A DNA stretch of 64,000 nt from Stenotrophomonas sp. NA06056. Lineage in GTDB: Bacteria > Pseudomonadota > Gammaproteobacteria > Xanthomonadales > Xanthomonadaceae. The position numbers were made by a program, and so were the translations under genes. Positions 18,755 through 26,461 of this stretch are shown here, piece by piece. Position 1 is the stretch's first letter. Every line of letters starts with the position of its first letter. The DNA is taken from the NCBI RefSeq assembly GCF_013364355.1, contig NZ_CP054931.1:3596001-3660000 (forward strand), read 5' to 3'. A model generated the notes under the pieces. The model ran no database searches, was not told the origin of the DNA, and was given only the letters and a program-made list of their open reading frames with translations.

Positions 18755-18782
18755 AACGGCGCCGGAGCAATCCGGCGCCGTT
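18755..18782 (+). terminator. Rho-independent-type hairpin after the autotransporter
   Basis: Perfect 12-bp stem, AACGGCGCCGGA with TCCGGCGCCGTT, and a GCAA tetraloop, 10 bases after the stop codon. The T-tract is very short (TT), so termination strength is uncertain. Confidence 0.7.
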
Positions 18783-18805
18783 CCACTGTGCGCGATGCAC
18801 TTTCT

Positions 18806-18898
18806 GTAGAGCCGAGCCCACGCTCGGCTGCTCTCTGGTCAGATCGCGCGAAAAGCACCGCGCTTCGCGCGGCAAGCCGAGCATGGGCTCGGCTCTAC
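18806..18898. repeat. Inverted SMAG pair
   Basis: GTAGAGCCGAGCCCACGCTC-type palindrome at 18806 and its inverted partner ending GGCTCTAC at 18898, with a GCGCTTCGCGC hairpin between them. Same architecture as at 12656-12745 and 20772-20868. Confidence 0.85.
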
Positions 18899-19049
18899 AG
18901 GGAAGCCGTGCGAACTCTGACGCAATCGCCTCACTCTGCATGACCACGCAACGCGTGCATGCAGATTGCAACAATCTTTAATTTGAAACTTATCTGATTG
19001 GTGCAGCGGCACTTCCGTGCACATCATGGATCGCCACCGACAACGGGTG

Positions 19050-19265
19050 GCACGGGCTTGCAATCCCGCTTGGCAACTCTGTTGTTTACGCTTGCCTGTC
19101 GGCGTCGCTCCTTCCTTGTTGGGCGGCGTCGGCAGGCAATCCGTCCCTGCCCTATGGCGGGCGGTGCGTGGGGGTCTTGTACCCGCCGGCGTTTCGCAGA
19201 GTTGCCACCGGTATTGCAACCACGCACCGTCCGCCGCCCTCGCCCAGCGCGAGGGCGGCCCTTTG
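19050..19265 (+). ncRNA. Unassigned structured RNA or leader with nested and pseudoknotted inverted repeats
   Basis: Four sets of complementary arms fill this gap. Arm 19058-19081 pairs with 19197-19219 (about 22 of 24 positions). Arm 19092-19108 pairs with 19123-19139, forming a local hairpin. Arm 19157-19171 pairs with 19220-19234 (14 of 15). A perfect 11-bp hairpin at 19233-19259 has loop CCAGC and is followed by CCCTTTG. The first and third helices cross, so they form either a pseudoknot or alternatives. The SD of the next gene lies 15 bases after the last hairpin. I do not recognise an Rfam family; it could be a cis-regulatory leader or a separate small RNA ending at the last hairpin. 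Confidence 0.55.
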
Positions 19266-19287
19266 CCATCAGCACAAGGATGCCGCC

Positions 19288-19698
19288 ATGACTACTTCGC
19301 TCTATCCCTATCTGTTCGCCACACTGGGCGACGCCGTTGAACGCCTGCCGGAAGACCTCGCCAAAGCGCTGGAAACCACATTGGGCAGCACGATGAGCGC
19401 CCAGACCGATGAGGGCATCACCCTGCTCGGTTGCCTGCAGGGAATCCGCCACGTGGAGGCCGCCGACGGGCGACCGTGGCCCTGGAAAACCCGCACCCAG
19501 GGTCATGGCATCGCGATGGCACGCCTCGACCGCGCCAACGCCGGGCTGACGCTGCTGCTGGAACTGCTGCACGCCATGGAGCGTGTACGCGTGGACGGCG
19601 ATGCGGATCAACAGGTGGGCGACGATGTGCGAGAAGGCGTGCTGTTGGCCTGCCGTGGGCTGGCCGAATATGTCGGTTTGCAGGTGCACGCAGCTTGA
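19288..19698 (+). CDS. Unrecognised 136-aa protein
   Basis: I do not recognise this protein. It has 136 residues, is acidic and helical, and has no signal peptide or membrane segment. Visible features are a possible helix pair (LPEDLAKALETTLGS), TDEGITLLGCLQGIRHVEA, WKTRTQGHGIAMARLDRAN, and LLLELLHAMERVRVDGDADQ near the C-terminal third, all suggesting a small cytoplasmic helical bundle. AAGGA lies 9 bases before the ATG. Expression may be governed by the structured leader just upstream. It stands alone between repeats; gene context gives no functional clue. Confidence 0.65.
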   Translation: MTTSLYPYLFATLGDAVERLPEDLAKALETTLGSTMSAQTDEGITLLGCLQGIRHVEAADGRPWPWKTRTQGHGIAMARLDRANAGLTLLLELLHAMERVRVDGDADQQVGDDVREGVLLACRGLAEYVGLQVHAA

Positions 19699-19719
19699 GC
19701 GAAAGCTGCACCGATTCTG

Positions 19720-19782
19720 GTAGATGCCAACCTTGGTTGGCACCTACCACAACAGCGCGGTAGCGCCGGGCCATGCCCGGCG
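19720..19782. repeat. Two REP palindromes
   Basis: GTAGATGCCAACCTTGGTTG-type palindrome (19720-19747) and GTAGCGCCGGGCCATGCCCG-type palindrome (19760-19782), both GTAG-headed on the plus strand. They lie between convergent genes. Confidence 0.8.
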
Positions 19783-19789
19783 TCTTCGC

Positions 19790-20752
19790 TCAGGCGAAGT
19801 GCTGGTATCCGCCGTCGGCGGCTTCGCCATCCACATGCACGCCCTGCCCTTCGGCGATGCGGCCGATACGGGTCAGCGGCAGCTCCAGCGATTCGGCGAG
19901 GTAGTGCAGCGCGTCGCGCTGGTCGGCGGCGGCGGTGAAGCACAGCTCGTAATCGTCGCCACCACGCAGCGCGCACTCGCGGGCAGTTTCGCGGCCCAAC
20001 AACTCGCGCAACGCATTCGAAATCGGCAACAGGTCGGCATCGACATGCGCGGCCACCGCGCTGCGCGTGGCGATGTGGCCCAGGTCGGCCAGCAGGCCAT
20101 CGGACACATCCACCGCCGCGTGCGCGAACGCACGCAGGCGCAGGCCGAGGGTGACGCGCGGGGTGGGACGCAGCAGGCGCAGGCGCAGGGTTTCGTAGTC
20201 GGCCAACAGTGTGGCCGCGGCCACGTTCAGTGCCCCCTGCTGCCACAGCCGCAGCGCACCGGCAGCATCGCCCAGCGTACCGCTGACCCAGATGTCATCG
20301 CCAATCTGAGCGCGATCACGACGCAGCGCCTGGCCGCGTGACACCTGCCCCATCGCGGTGACCGACAGCGACAGCGGGCCGCGTGTGGTGTCACCACCAA
20401 TCAGCGCGATGTCGTGCTGGTCGGCCAAGGCGAAGAAACCGTCGGCGAAGGCCTCGATCCAATCCTCGCTCGCATCGGGCAATGACAGCGCCAACGTGCA
20501 CCACGCCGGGCGCGCGCCCATCGCAGCGAGGTCGGACAGGTTGACGGCCAGCGTCTTCCAGCCGATGTCGAACGCTGGGGTTTCGGCCGGGAAATGCACG
20601 CCACTGTTGAGGGTGTCGGCGGTGACCACCAGTTGCTCGTTGGGGCGCGGCTGCAGCAGTGCAGCGTCATCGCCGATGCCGAGCACGATGTCGTCGCGCT
20701 CGACGGTGCGGGCGCGGATGCGGTCGATAAGGGTGAATTCGGCCAGGGACAT
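19790..20752 (-). CDS. thiL: ThiL, thiamine-monophosphate kinase
   Basis: Phosphorylates thiamine monophosphate to thiamine diphosphate, the last step of the pathway. It has 320 residues, the usual length. Motifs: LGIGDDAALLQP near the start (metal/ATP site), the VVTADTLNSGVHFP region, LIGGDTTRGPLSLSVTAMG, and DVSDGLLADLGHI. Start MSLAEF at 20752. It ends the ribE-ribBA-ribH-nusB-thiL series; an inverted SMAG pair separates it from nusB, so processing or partial termination between them is possible. Confidence 0.95.
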   Translation of the reverse strand: MSLAEFTLIDRIRARTVERDDIVLGIGDDAALLQPRPNEQLVVTADTLNSGVHFPAETPAFDIGWKTLAVNLSDLAAMGARPAWCTLALSLPDASEDWIEAFADGFFALADQHDIALIGGDTTRGPLSLSVTAMGQVSRGQALRRDRAQIGDDIWVSGTLGDAAGALRLWQQGALNVAAATLLADYETLRLRLLRPTPRVTLGLRLRAFAHAAVDVSDGLLADLGHIATRSAVAAHVDADLLPISNALRELLGRETARECALRGGDDYELCFTAAADQRDALHYLAESLELPLTRIGRIAEGQGVHVDGEAADGGYQHFA

Positions 20753-20771
20753 GGGGGCGTTCTGCTTTCAT

Positions 20772-20868
20772 GTAGAGCCGAGCCATGCTCGGCTGCAGTT
20801 CGATCACGCGCCGCACTGCCGGACGCAACCGTGCGCTGCACGGTGAGCCGAGCATGGCTCGGCTCTAC
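20772..20868. repeat. Inverted SMAG pair between nusB and thiL
   Basis: GTAGAGCCGAGCCATGCTCG-type palindrome at 20772 and its mirror ending GGCTCTAC at 20868. The transcript of the pair can form a long stem, which may stabilise upstream mRNA or reduce read-through into thiL. Confidence 0.85.
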
Positions 20869-20878
20869 AGAAATCGGG

Positions 20879-21358
20879 TCAGTGACCCGATTCGACCTTG
20901 CGCCATTCCACGGCGGCACGATCCAGCACGCCGTTGACGTAGGTGTGGCCGTGTTCGGAACCGAAGCGCTTGGCCGATTCGATGGCTTCGTTGATGACCA
21001 CGCGGTACGGCACGTCCAGGCGGTAACGCAGTTCGTAACCGGCCAGGCGCAGCACGGCGCGTTCGATCGCGTCCACTTCGTCGATGCTGCGGTCCAGGTA
21101 CGGACCGAAGGCTTCATCGATGTCGCGACGGTTGTCGAGCACGCCATGCACCAGCGCTTCGAAATACGCCAGGTCAGCGATTTCGCGGGCCTGCTCGTGG
21201 GCGAACTGGGCGATCAGCGACTGGCCGTTGCCGCCGGAGATCTGCCAGGCGTAGATGGCCTGCACGGCACGACGGCGCGCGCGCGAGCGCAGCACCGGAT
21301 CGATGCCATCGCGGCGGACGGGTTTACCGGAGGGCTTGCCCTGGGTGTTCTTGTTCAT
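20879..21358 (-). CDS. nusB: NusB, transcription antitermination factor
   Basis: RNA-binding helical protein that joins NusE in rRNA antitermination. It has 159 residues; the N-terminal tail [18 protein letters not shown] is longer than in E. coli (139 aa). The family motif [19 protein letters not shown] opens the domain, and a C-terminal [20 protein letters not shown] is diagnostic. The ATG overlaps the ribH stop by 4 bases, the typical ribH-nusB arrangement. Confidence 0.95.
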   Translation of the reverse strand: MNKNTQGKPSGKPVRRDGIDPVLRSRARRRAVQAIYAWQISGGNGQSLIAQFAHEQAREIADLAYFEALVHGVLDNRRDIDEAFGPYLDRSIDEVDAIERAVLRLAGYELRYRLDVPYRVVINEAIESAKRFGSEHGHTYVNGVLDRAAVEWRKVESGH

Positions 21359-21822
21359 GGCAGCTGCTCCAGAAGGTTGACCATTTCCAATGCGGCGAGT
21401 GCGACTTCCTCGCCCTTGTTGCCGTGGCTGCCGCCTGCGCGGGCCTCGGCATCTTCCACGCGTTCCACGGCCAGCACGCCATTGAGCACCGGCACGCCGA
21501 AATCCAGCTGCACGCGCATCAGGCCTTCAGCGCAGCGGTCGGCCACGTGTTCGTAGTGACGGGTGTCGCCACGGATCACGCAGCCCAGGGTGAGGATGGC
21601 GGCGTGTTCGTGGGCGGCGGCCAGGCGCGCGGCAACCAGCGGCAGTTCCCAGGCACCCGGCACGCGGATCACGTCGATGTTGGCTTCGGCAATGCCGTTG
21701 CCGGCCAGGCTCTGGCGGGCGCCAGCGACCAGCACGTCGGTGATGCGGGCATTCCAGCGGCTGGCCAGGATGGCGAAGCGCGCCGATTCGGGAGTGCGAA
21801 GATCGCCTTCGTAGTGGCTCAT
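21355..21822 (-). CDS. ribH: RibH, 6,7-dimethyl-8-ribityllumazine synthase
   Basis: Condenses 5-amino-6-ribitylaminouracil with dihydroxybutanone phosphate to form lumazine. It has 155 residues. Typical features: [20 protein letters not shown] at the N-terminus, the [11 protein letters not shown] loop, and [17 protein letters not shown] with the catalytic His. Start MSHYEGDL (ATG 21820-21822) is chosen because the frame upstream is only repeat sequence. It overlaps nusB downstream. REP palindromes separate it from ribBA. Confidence 0.95.
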   Translation of the reverse strand: MSHYEGDLRTPESARFAILASRWNARITDVLVAGARQSLAGNGIAEANIDVIRVPGAWELPLVAARLAAAHEHAAILTLGCVIRGDTRHYEHVADRCAEGLMRVQLDFGVPVLNGVLAVERVEDAEARAGGSHGNKGEEVALAALEMVNLLEQLP

Positions 21823-21900
21823 ATGCGGCTTGGGGGTTCGATAAGGGGGTAATTCTACCGTGGATGGGCCCCGGCCGTGGTTGGCGGGGGCCTGCAGGGT

Positions 21901-22019
21901 GTGCCGACCAACGGTCGGCACCCACCACAGGTAGGGCATGGTCGGCCCCCATCACAGGTAGGGCATGGTCGGCACCCACCAGAGGGCAGACGGTGGGTGC
22001 CGACCGTTGGTCGGCACGC
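21901..22019. repeat. Cluster of REP palindromes between ribBA and ribH
   Basis: GTGCCGACCAACGGTCGGCA-type palindrome at 21901, then two copies of CACAGGTAGGGCATGGTCGG-type half units, and GTGCCGACCGTTGGTCGGCA at about 21997-22016. The first and last form an inverted pair, so a large stem is possible within the rib transcript. No gene is present. Confidence 0.75.
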
Positions 22020-22027
22020 CAAGGGGT

Positions 22028-23128
22028 TTACGGGGTAACCGTCTCCACCACTTCCAGGCCGTACCCGGCCAGGCCGATCTGGCGGCGCGGGGTGCCCAGC
22101 ACGCGCAGCTTGCCCAGGCCCAGGTCGGACAGGATCTGCGCGCCGGCACCGTTGCGGCGCCACTGGCTCACGTCCTTGTCCTTGCCCGGCACCACCGGTG
22201 CCGGCTGCTGGCGCAGGCGGGCCAGCAGGCTTTCGCCGTCGCGCGGGGCCTGCAGCACCACCATCACGCCACTGCCTTCGGCATCGATGGCGCGCAGGGC
22301 ATCAGTCGCGGCCACGCCGAAATCATCACGCCGCCAGTGCAGCAGGTCGGCCAGCGGGTTTTCCACCTGCACCCGTACCAGGGTCGGGGTGTCAGCGTCC
22401 GGGGTACCGCGTACCAGGGCGAAATGCAGGTCGTGCGCGATGCGGTCGCGGTAGGTGACCAGCTTGAACGGGCCGAATTCGGTGTCGATGTCGCGCTCGT
22501 CCACGCGCTCGACCGTCTTTTCGGTGGCCAGGCGGTAGGCGATCAGGTCGGCGATGGAGCCCATCTTCAGGCCGTGCTCGCGGGCGAACACTTCCAGTTC
22601 CGGGCGGCGCGCCATGCTGCCGTCAGGATTGAGGATCTCCACCAGCACGCCGGCCGGTTCCAGCCCGGCCAGCATGGCCAGGTCGACGCCGGCTTCGGTG
22701 TGGCCGGCGCGGGTCAGCACGCCACCGGGCTGGGCGATCAGCGGGAAGATGTGGCCCGGCTGATGCAGGTCGGCCGGCTTGGCATTGGGCTTCACCGCGG
22801 TACGGATGGTGTGCGCGCGGTCGTGGGCGGAAATGCCCGTGGTCACGCCTTCAGCCGCTTCGATGCTGACGGTGAAGTTGGTCTGGAACTGCGCGGTATT
22901 GGCCTGCACCATCGGCGCCAGGCCGAGGTCGGCCGCGCGGGTGCGGGTCAACGGCAGACACACCAGGCCGCGGCCGTGGGTCACCATGAAGTTGATGTCG
23001 CTGGCCTTGACCAGCTCGGCCGCCATGATCAGGTCGCCTTCGTTCTCGCGGTCTTCGTCATCGACGATGACGACCATGCGGCCGAGGCGGATGTCTTCCA
23101 GGATTTCCGGGATGGGGGCGAAGTTCAT
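22028..23128 (-). CDS. ribB: RibB-type DHBP synthase with degenerate GTP cyclohydrolase II domain (RibBA)
   Basis: The N-terminal domain makes 3,4-dihydroxy-2-butanone 4-phosphate from ribulose 5-phosphate: the acidic loop VDDEDRENEGDLIMAAE is at residues 22-38, and HTEAGVDLA supplies the other catalytic residues. It has 366 residues. The C-terminal part aligns in outline with RibA (GAQILSDLGLGKLR... GLAGYGLEVVE) but lacks the three zinc-binding cysteines; the place where they should lie reads VENPLADLLHWRRDDFG. It is therefore unlikely to hydrolyse GTP, and another RibA should exist elsewhere. Overlaps ribE by 4 bases. Confidence 0.92.
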   Translation of the reverse strand: MNFAPIPEILEDIRLGRMVVIVDDEDRENEGDLIMAAELVKASDINFMVTHGRGLVCLPLTRTRAADLGLAPMVQANTAQFQTNFTVSIEAAEGVTTGISAHDRAHTIRTAVKPNAKPADLHQPGHIFPLIAQPGGVLTRAGHTEAGVDLAMLAGLEPAGVLVEILNPDGSMARRPELEVFAREHGLKMGSIADLIAYRLATEKTVERVDERDIDTEFGPFKLVTYRDRIAHDLHFALVRGTPDADTPTLVRVQVENPLADLLHWRRDDFGVAATDALRAIDAEGSGVMVVLQAPRDGESLLARLRQQPAPVVPGKDKDVSQWRRNGAGAQILSDLGLGKLRVLGTPRRQIGLAGYGLEVVETVTP

Positions 23129-23751
23129 GCGGCATCTCCCTGTGCGTGCTGACCGTTGGTCGGTACTCCGATCAACCGCTCGACATACCGAGCGACCAGG
23201 TCGATTTCCAGATTGATCGCGCTGCCCACGCCGGTGGCGGAGAACGCGGTATTGGCCACGGTGTGCGGAATCAGCGCGACTTCAAAACCTTCATCGTCCA
23301 CTTCATTGACGGTGAGGCTGACGCCGTCCACGCAGATCGAGCCCTTCTTGGCAATGTAGCGGCGCAGCGCGACCGGCGCGGCGAAACGCCAACGCTGGGC
23401 GCGGGCATCTTCGTGGATGGACAGCACCTGGCCGAGGCCGTCGACGTGGCCGCTGACCAGATGGCCGCCAAGGCGGTCGGTCGGGCGCATGGCACGTTCG
23501 AGGTTGATGACTGCACCTTCGGCTAGCTGGCCCAGCGTGGTCAGGCCCAGGGTCTCGGTGGACGCGTCGGCCTGGAAGCTGCTGTCGTCGAACGCGATGA
23601 CGGTGAGGCAGACGCCGTTGATGGCGATGCTCTCGCCCATCTGCACGTTGTCGAACGGCAGATTCCCGACATTGAACGTGAAGCGGACATCGCCGCCGAT
23701 GGATTCGCGTGCGGCCAGACGGCCGACGCCTTCGATGATTCCAGTAAACAA
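23125..23751 (-). CDS. ribE: RibE, riboflavin synthase alpha chain
   Basis: Dismutates two lumazines to riboflavin. It has 208 residues with the two homologous lumazine-binding halves: FTGIIEGVGRL at the start, MGESIAINGVCLTV in the first, and KKGSICVDGVSLTVNEV in the second. The start is a TTG codon (23749-23751). GGAGAA sits 6 bases before it, and the family N-terminus M-FTGIIE matches exactly; no nearby ATG is in frame. First gene after the FMN riboswitch, hence probably repressed by FMN. Confidence 0.93.
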   Translation of the reverse strand: MFTGIIEGVGRLAARESIGGDVRFTFNVGNLPFDNVQMGESIAINGVCLTVIAFDDSSFQADASTETLGLTTLGQLAEGAVINLERAMRPTDRLGGHLVSGHVDGLGQVLSIHEDARAQRWRFAAPVALRRYIAKKGSICVDGVSLTVNEVDDEGFEVALIPHTVANTAFSATGVGSAINLEIDLVARYVERLIGVPTNGQHAQGDAA

Positions 23752-23806
23752 GTAACGTTCTCCGCGAAAAGTGAGCGAAAAACGCCGCAAGGCAAACAGG
23801 CGGGCG

Positions 23807-23825
23807 CAGGGCCGCAAAGGCCCTG
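23807..23825 (-). promoter_or_regulatory. Hairpin in riboswitch expression platform
   Basis: Perfect CAGGGCC-TTTGC-GGCCCTG hairpin between the FMN aptamer and the ribE start. It has no T-run, so it may work by anti-sequestration of the ribosome-binding site rather than by termination, or it may be an antiterminator part. Confidence 0.45.
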
Positions 23826-23837
23826 TGGCACCGTCTT

Positions 23838-23972
23838 CTTTCATCCGGACTATGACCGTCGGCTCCGGCATTGGACCGGATCTGCTGACCCCCGACGGTA
23901 AGGCCGGGGCGCTCGCGGGCTCGTGCTTGCGCACCTACCGCCGGTGGGGAATTGCACCCCGCCCTGAAGACG
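23838..23972 (-). promoter_or_regulatory. FMN riboswitch (RFN element)
   Basis: The minus strand carries the RFN core: CTTCAGGGCGGGGTGCAATT at the 5' side, CCCCACCGGCGGTAGG, then AGCCCGCGAGCGC, GGTCAGCAGATCCGGT, and GCCGACGGTCATAGTCCGGA closing with GATGAAAGA. These are the universally conserved RFN segments. It precedes ribE by about 85 bases, so it should down-regulate ribE-ribBA-ribH-nusB(-thiL) when FMN binds. Confidence 0.95.
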
Positions 23973-24090
23973 TTTGTGTACCGGCGAACCGGCGCGCCCA
24001 GTGTACCAGCCCGGGCTGAACGGGGTCGGGATGCAGCGGGGCGTGCCCTGGCCTGTGACCGCCGTCGCTCGCATTTCGTAAAACTTTCAT

Positions 24091-24096
24091 TAAAAT
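24091..24096 (+). promoter_or_regulatory. Candidate -10 of the ax21-like gene
   Basis: TAAAAT in a locally AT-rich stretch (TCGTAAAACTTTCATTAAAA) about 80 bases upstream of the start codon. The -35 is poor. It is the best promoter candidate in the gap between the divergent riboswitch and this gene. Confidence 0.4.
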
Positions 24097-24175
24097 CGGC
24101 GATCGGACGACATGAGGTCGCCACGGACTGCCGCATCGGTAGACCGCCAATGGACTGATATTCACAGGAATTCCC

Positions 24176-24799
24176 ATGCGCAAGATCCTGATCGTGGCCG
24201 CCCTGCTGGCCGCCGCTCCGTTCTCGGCCTCGGCCGACGCCCTGAGCTACACCTACGTCGAAGGCGGCTGGACCCAGGTCAAGACCGACGATGACGTGTT
24301 CAACGATCCGAAGGTTGATGGCGGCTATGTGCGCGGTTCGATCGCGCTGTCCGAGCAGGTGCACGTGTTCGGCGGCTGGAGCTACGCCAGCAAGAGCTAC
24401 GACTACACCTACGGCTCGCTGAAGCTGAAGCTGAACCAGCCGGAGCTGGGCGTTGGTTACCACATGCCCTTCAGCGACCGCGTCGACTACACCGCCGACA
24501 TCGCCTGGGTGCGTCAGCAGGCCGAACTCACCGTCAAGGACGTGGACTACGGTCGCTTCAGCAGCAAGGACCACACCAACCTGGTGCGTGCCACCATGGG
24601 CCTGCGCGGCAAGCCGTCGCGCATGACCGAAGCCTGGATCAAGGCCGGTTACATGGATGGCGGCAACGAATTCAAGGGCACCTGGGTCGGTACCCTCGGC
24701 GGCCAGATCAATTTCACCCGTACCTGGGGCCTGGTCGGCGAGATCTCCGGCTACCGTGATGTCACCCAGTACTCGGCCGGCGTGCGCGCCAGCTTCTGA
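24176..24799 (+). CDS. Ax21-like outer-membrane beta-barrel protein
   Basis: Exported protein of 207 residues. The signal peptide (about 1-22) ends FSASADA. The mature part starts LSYTYVEGGWTQVKTDDD, alternates short beta strands, and ends with an aromatic Phe (AGVRASF), typical of small outer-membrane barrels. The YTYVEGG opening resembles Ax21 proteins of Xanthomonas and Stenotrophomonas. Reports of Ax21 as a secreted signal have been retracted; here only an outer-membrane barrel is supported. Monocistronic, with a good terminator right after it. Confidence 0.75.
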   Translation: MRKILIVAALLAAAPFSASADALSYTYVEGGWTQVKTDDDVFNDPKVDGGYVRGSIALSEQVHVFGGWSYASKSYDYTYGSLKLKLNQPELGVGYHMPFSDRVDYTADIAWVRQQAELTVKDVDYGRFSSKDHTNLVRATMGLRGKPSRMTEAWIKAGYMDGGNEFKGTWVGTLGGQINFTRTWGLVGEISGYRDVTQYSAGVRASF

Positions 24800-24824
24800 T
24801 TGCCCGATCCTCGTCGTGTGATCG

Positions 24825-24852
24825 AACGGGTCCCGCAAGGGGCCCGTTTTTC
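24825..24852 (+). terminator. Rho-independent terminator of the ax21-like gene
   Basis: AACGGGTCCC-GCAA-GGGGCCCGTT stem followed by TTTTTCATT. A clear intrinsic terminator 25 bases after the stop codon. Confidence 0.85.
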
Positions 24853-24948
24853 ATTGGCCGCCGCGCGCAATGCGCTTGGCTGCCGCGCGCCATCGAATGC
24901 CATGGCAATTGCGCTAGGCTTGCCGCCCTCTGGAACAGGAACACCGTC

Positions 24949-25830
24949 ATGAAGACCCCGATCCGCGGCCTGCTGGCCACCGCACTGCTGTGCGCCCCGT
25001 TGTTCGCTGCAGCTGCACCGGCGCAGCTGACGCCCGAACAGACCTTCGATCTGTATGCACGTGCGCTGCTGGAAGACGATGCCACCGCCACCCGCACCCT
25101 CAACGACGCCCTGAAGCCGGCATTCGATGGCCAGGATTCGCTGACGCCGGTGCCGGGCATGATGGCCCTGGCGCTGGCCGAACCGTGGCAGACAGTGCTG
25201 GCCGTCGCTGGCGCGAAGGGCGATCCCGCCGCCGCTGAAGCGATGTACGCCAAGGCGCTGAAGGCCTCGCAGTGCCGTGCCACGCGCAGCACGGTGGAAG
25301 ACAACGAGTACGTGGACGACCAGAAGATCGCCCGGGTTGATTTCAGCTGCCAGCTGGCCGACCTGGACAGCGTACGCCCGCTGTTCACTGCCAGCTTGAG
25401 CGGCGATGACAAGGCCGCACGCACGCAGTTCACCGAGGCCTACACCAAGGGCCTGCAGAGTGGCCCGCGCAAGGCCGTGACCGGCACCCTCACCCTGTAC
25501 ACCGCCAAGGACAAGGCTTACTGGTACAGCAGCAACTTCGACGACCTGGTGGACCCGGTGCTGGGGGCGCTGGCGCCGTTCGAAGAATGGCTGCAGGACG
25601 TTGAAGCGGCCAAAGCACCGAAGGTGACCGGTGTGCCGGGTTGCGACCTGCTGCTGCAGCAGCATCGCAGCTGCGTGGCGAAGATCGCGCCGGACCAGAT
25701 CAGCGGTGTTGATGCGATGGCCGAAGAGCTGAAGGCCAAGGCGCAGGTGATGTCGGCCGAGGAGATGACGCAGGAGTGCAAGTCGCTGCGTCCGATGGCC
25801 GAAATGATGTGGACCGATGAGTGCGCGTGA
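24949..25830 (+). CDS. Secreted protein of unknown function, tandem family member 1
   Basis: 293 residues with a signal peptide (about 1-23, AAAA-APA). It begins its mature part QLTPEQTFDLYARALLEDD, the motif shared by all six genes of this run. A Cys pair (SQCRATRS... VDFSCQLADLD) about 30 residues apart follows near 105-140, then WYSSNFDDLVDPVLGALAPF and VTGVPGCDLL, with further Cys residues at the C-terminus. No enzyme motif is visible. Probably periplasmic or secreted. Longest of the run together with member 4. The stop overlaps the start of member 2. Confidence 0.8.
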   Translation: MKTPIRGLLATALLCAPLFAAAAPAQLTPEQTFDLYARALLEDDATATRTLNDALKPAFDGQDSLTPVPGMMALALAEPWQTVLAVAGAKGDPAAAEAMYAKALKASQCRATRSTVEDNEYVDDQKIARVDFSCQLADLDSVRPLFTASLSGDDKAARTQFTEAYTKGLQSGPRKAVTGTLTLYTAKDKAYWYSSNFDDLVDPVLGALAPFEEWLQDVEAAKAPKVTGVPGCDLLLQQHRSCVAKIAPDQISGVDAMAEELKAKAQVMSAEEMTQECKSLRPMAEMMWTDECA

Positions 25831-26461
25831 GGCCACAGCGCTGAAACGACTGGGACTGGCAGCACTGCTGCTGGCCCCTGTTGCCTCCCTGGCGTCGGCA
25901 CCTGCGCTGACGCCTGGGCAGGTGTTCGACCTGTATGCACAGGTGATCGTGCACGGTGATGCGGCCGCGCAGGCGACGCTGGCCCGCTATCTCGATACCG
26001 ACAACGGGCCTGCCTTCGCCGCGGCACTGGCAGCAGCAAGCCATCTGGAAGAAGCACCCGAACTGGCTGATTGGCCGAAGGCTGCTGCAGCACTACGCGA
26101 GCGGCAGAAGTCAGTGCGATGCGTTATCGACAGCGTGCGGCATCCGCAGACTGACAGCGCCGACGTCGACTATCGATGCCAGCTGCCCAACCTGTCAGCA
26201 CTGCTGCCCGTGTATCGGCAGCATCGCGTGCCATTCAATGGGCCGCATCCACCACAGATGGCGAGCGAGCTGGCGATGGCATATACGCAGATGATCGCCG
26301 TGGCACCGGACCGGTACAAGGTCATCACGATGTCGTTCAAGCGCGATCATGGCGATGGCCCTTGGCGCGTGCAGAACCCAACGCCGCTGATGAGCGGACT
26401 GGCGGACGCGTTCCTGCCGTTCTTCGAGTGGAACGAGCACCTGCCCGACGAGGCCGAATGA
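25817..26461 (+). CDS. Secreted protein of unknown function, tandem family member 2 (short form)
   Basis: 214 residues. The hydrophobic signal (about 10-30) ends SLASA. Then come ALTPGQVFDLYAQVIVHGD, the family start motif, and the Cys pair VRCVIDSVRH... VDYRCQLPN. DGPWRVQNPTPLMSG and FLPFFEWNE form the family C-terminal block; the protein stops soon after it and lacks the VTG-P-CD extension of members 1 and 4. The start ATG overlaps the end of member 1 by 14 bases. Function unknown. Confidence 0.75.
   Translation: MSAREATALKRLGLAALLLAPVASLASAPALTPGQVFDLYAQVIVHGDAAAQATLARYLDTDNGPAFAAALAAASHLEEAPELADWPKAAAALRERQKSVRCVIDSVRHPQTDSADVDYRCQLPNLSALLPVYRQHRVPFNGPHPPQMASELAMAYTQMIAVAPDRYKVITMSFKRDHGDGPWRVQNPTPLMSGLADAFLPFFEWNEHLPDEAE

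Noticed and set aside
19017..19340. Possible small proteins encoded within the structured leader (19.0-19.3 kb)
   Set aside because: Frames on both strands are Arg/Pro/Cys-rich, overlap each other, and the base pairing explains the sequence better.
22028..23128. Frameshift or pseudogene as cause of the missing RibA cysteines
   Set aside because: The frame is intact to the normal C-terminal GYGLEVVE motif, so the domain has diverged rather than broken.
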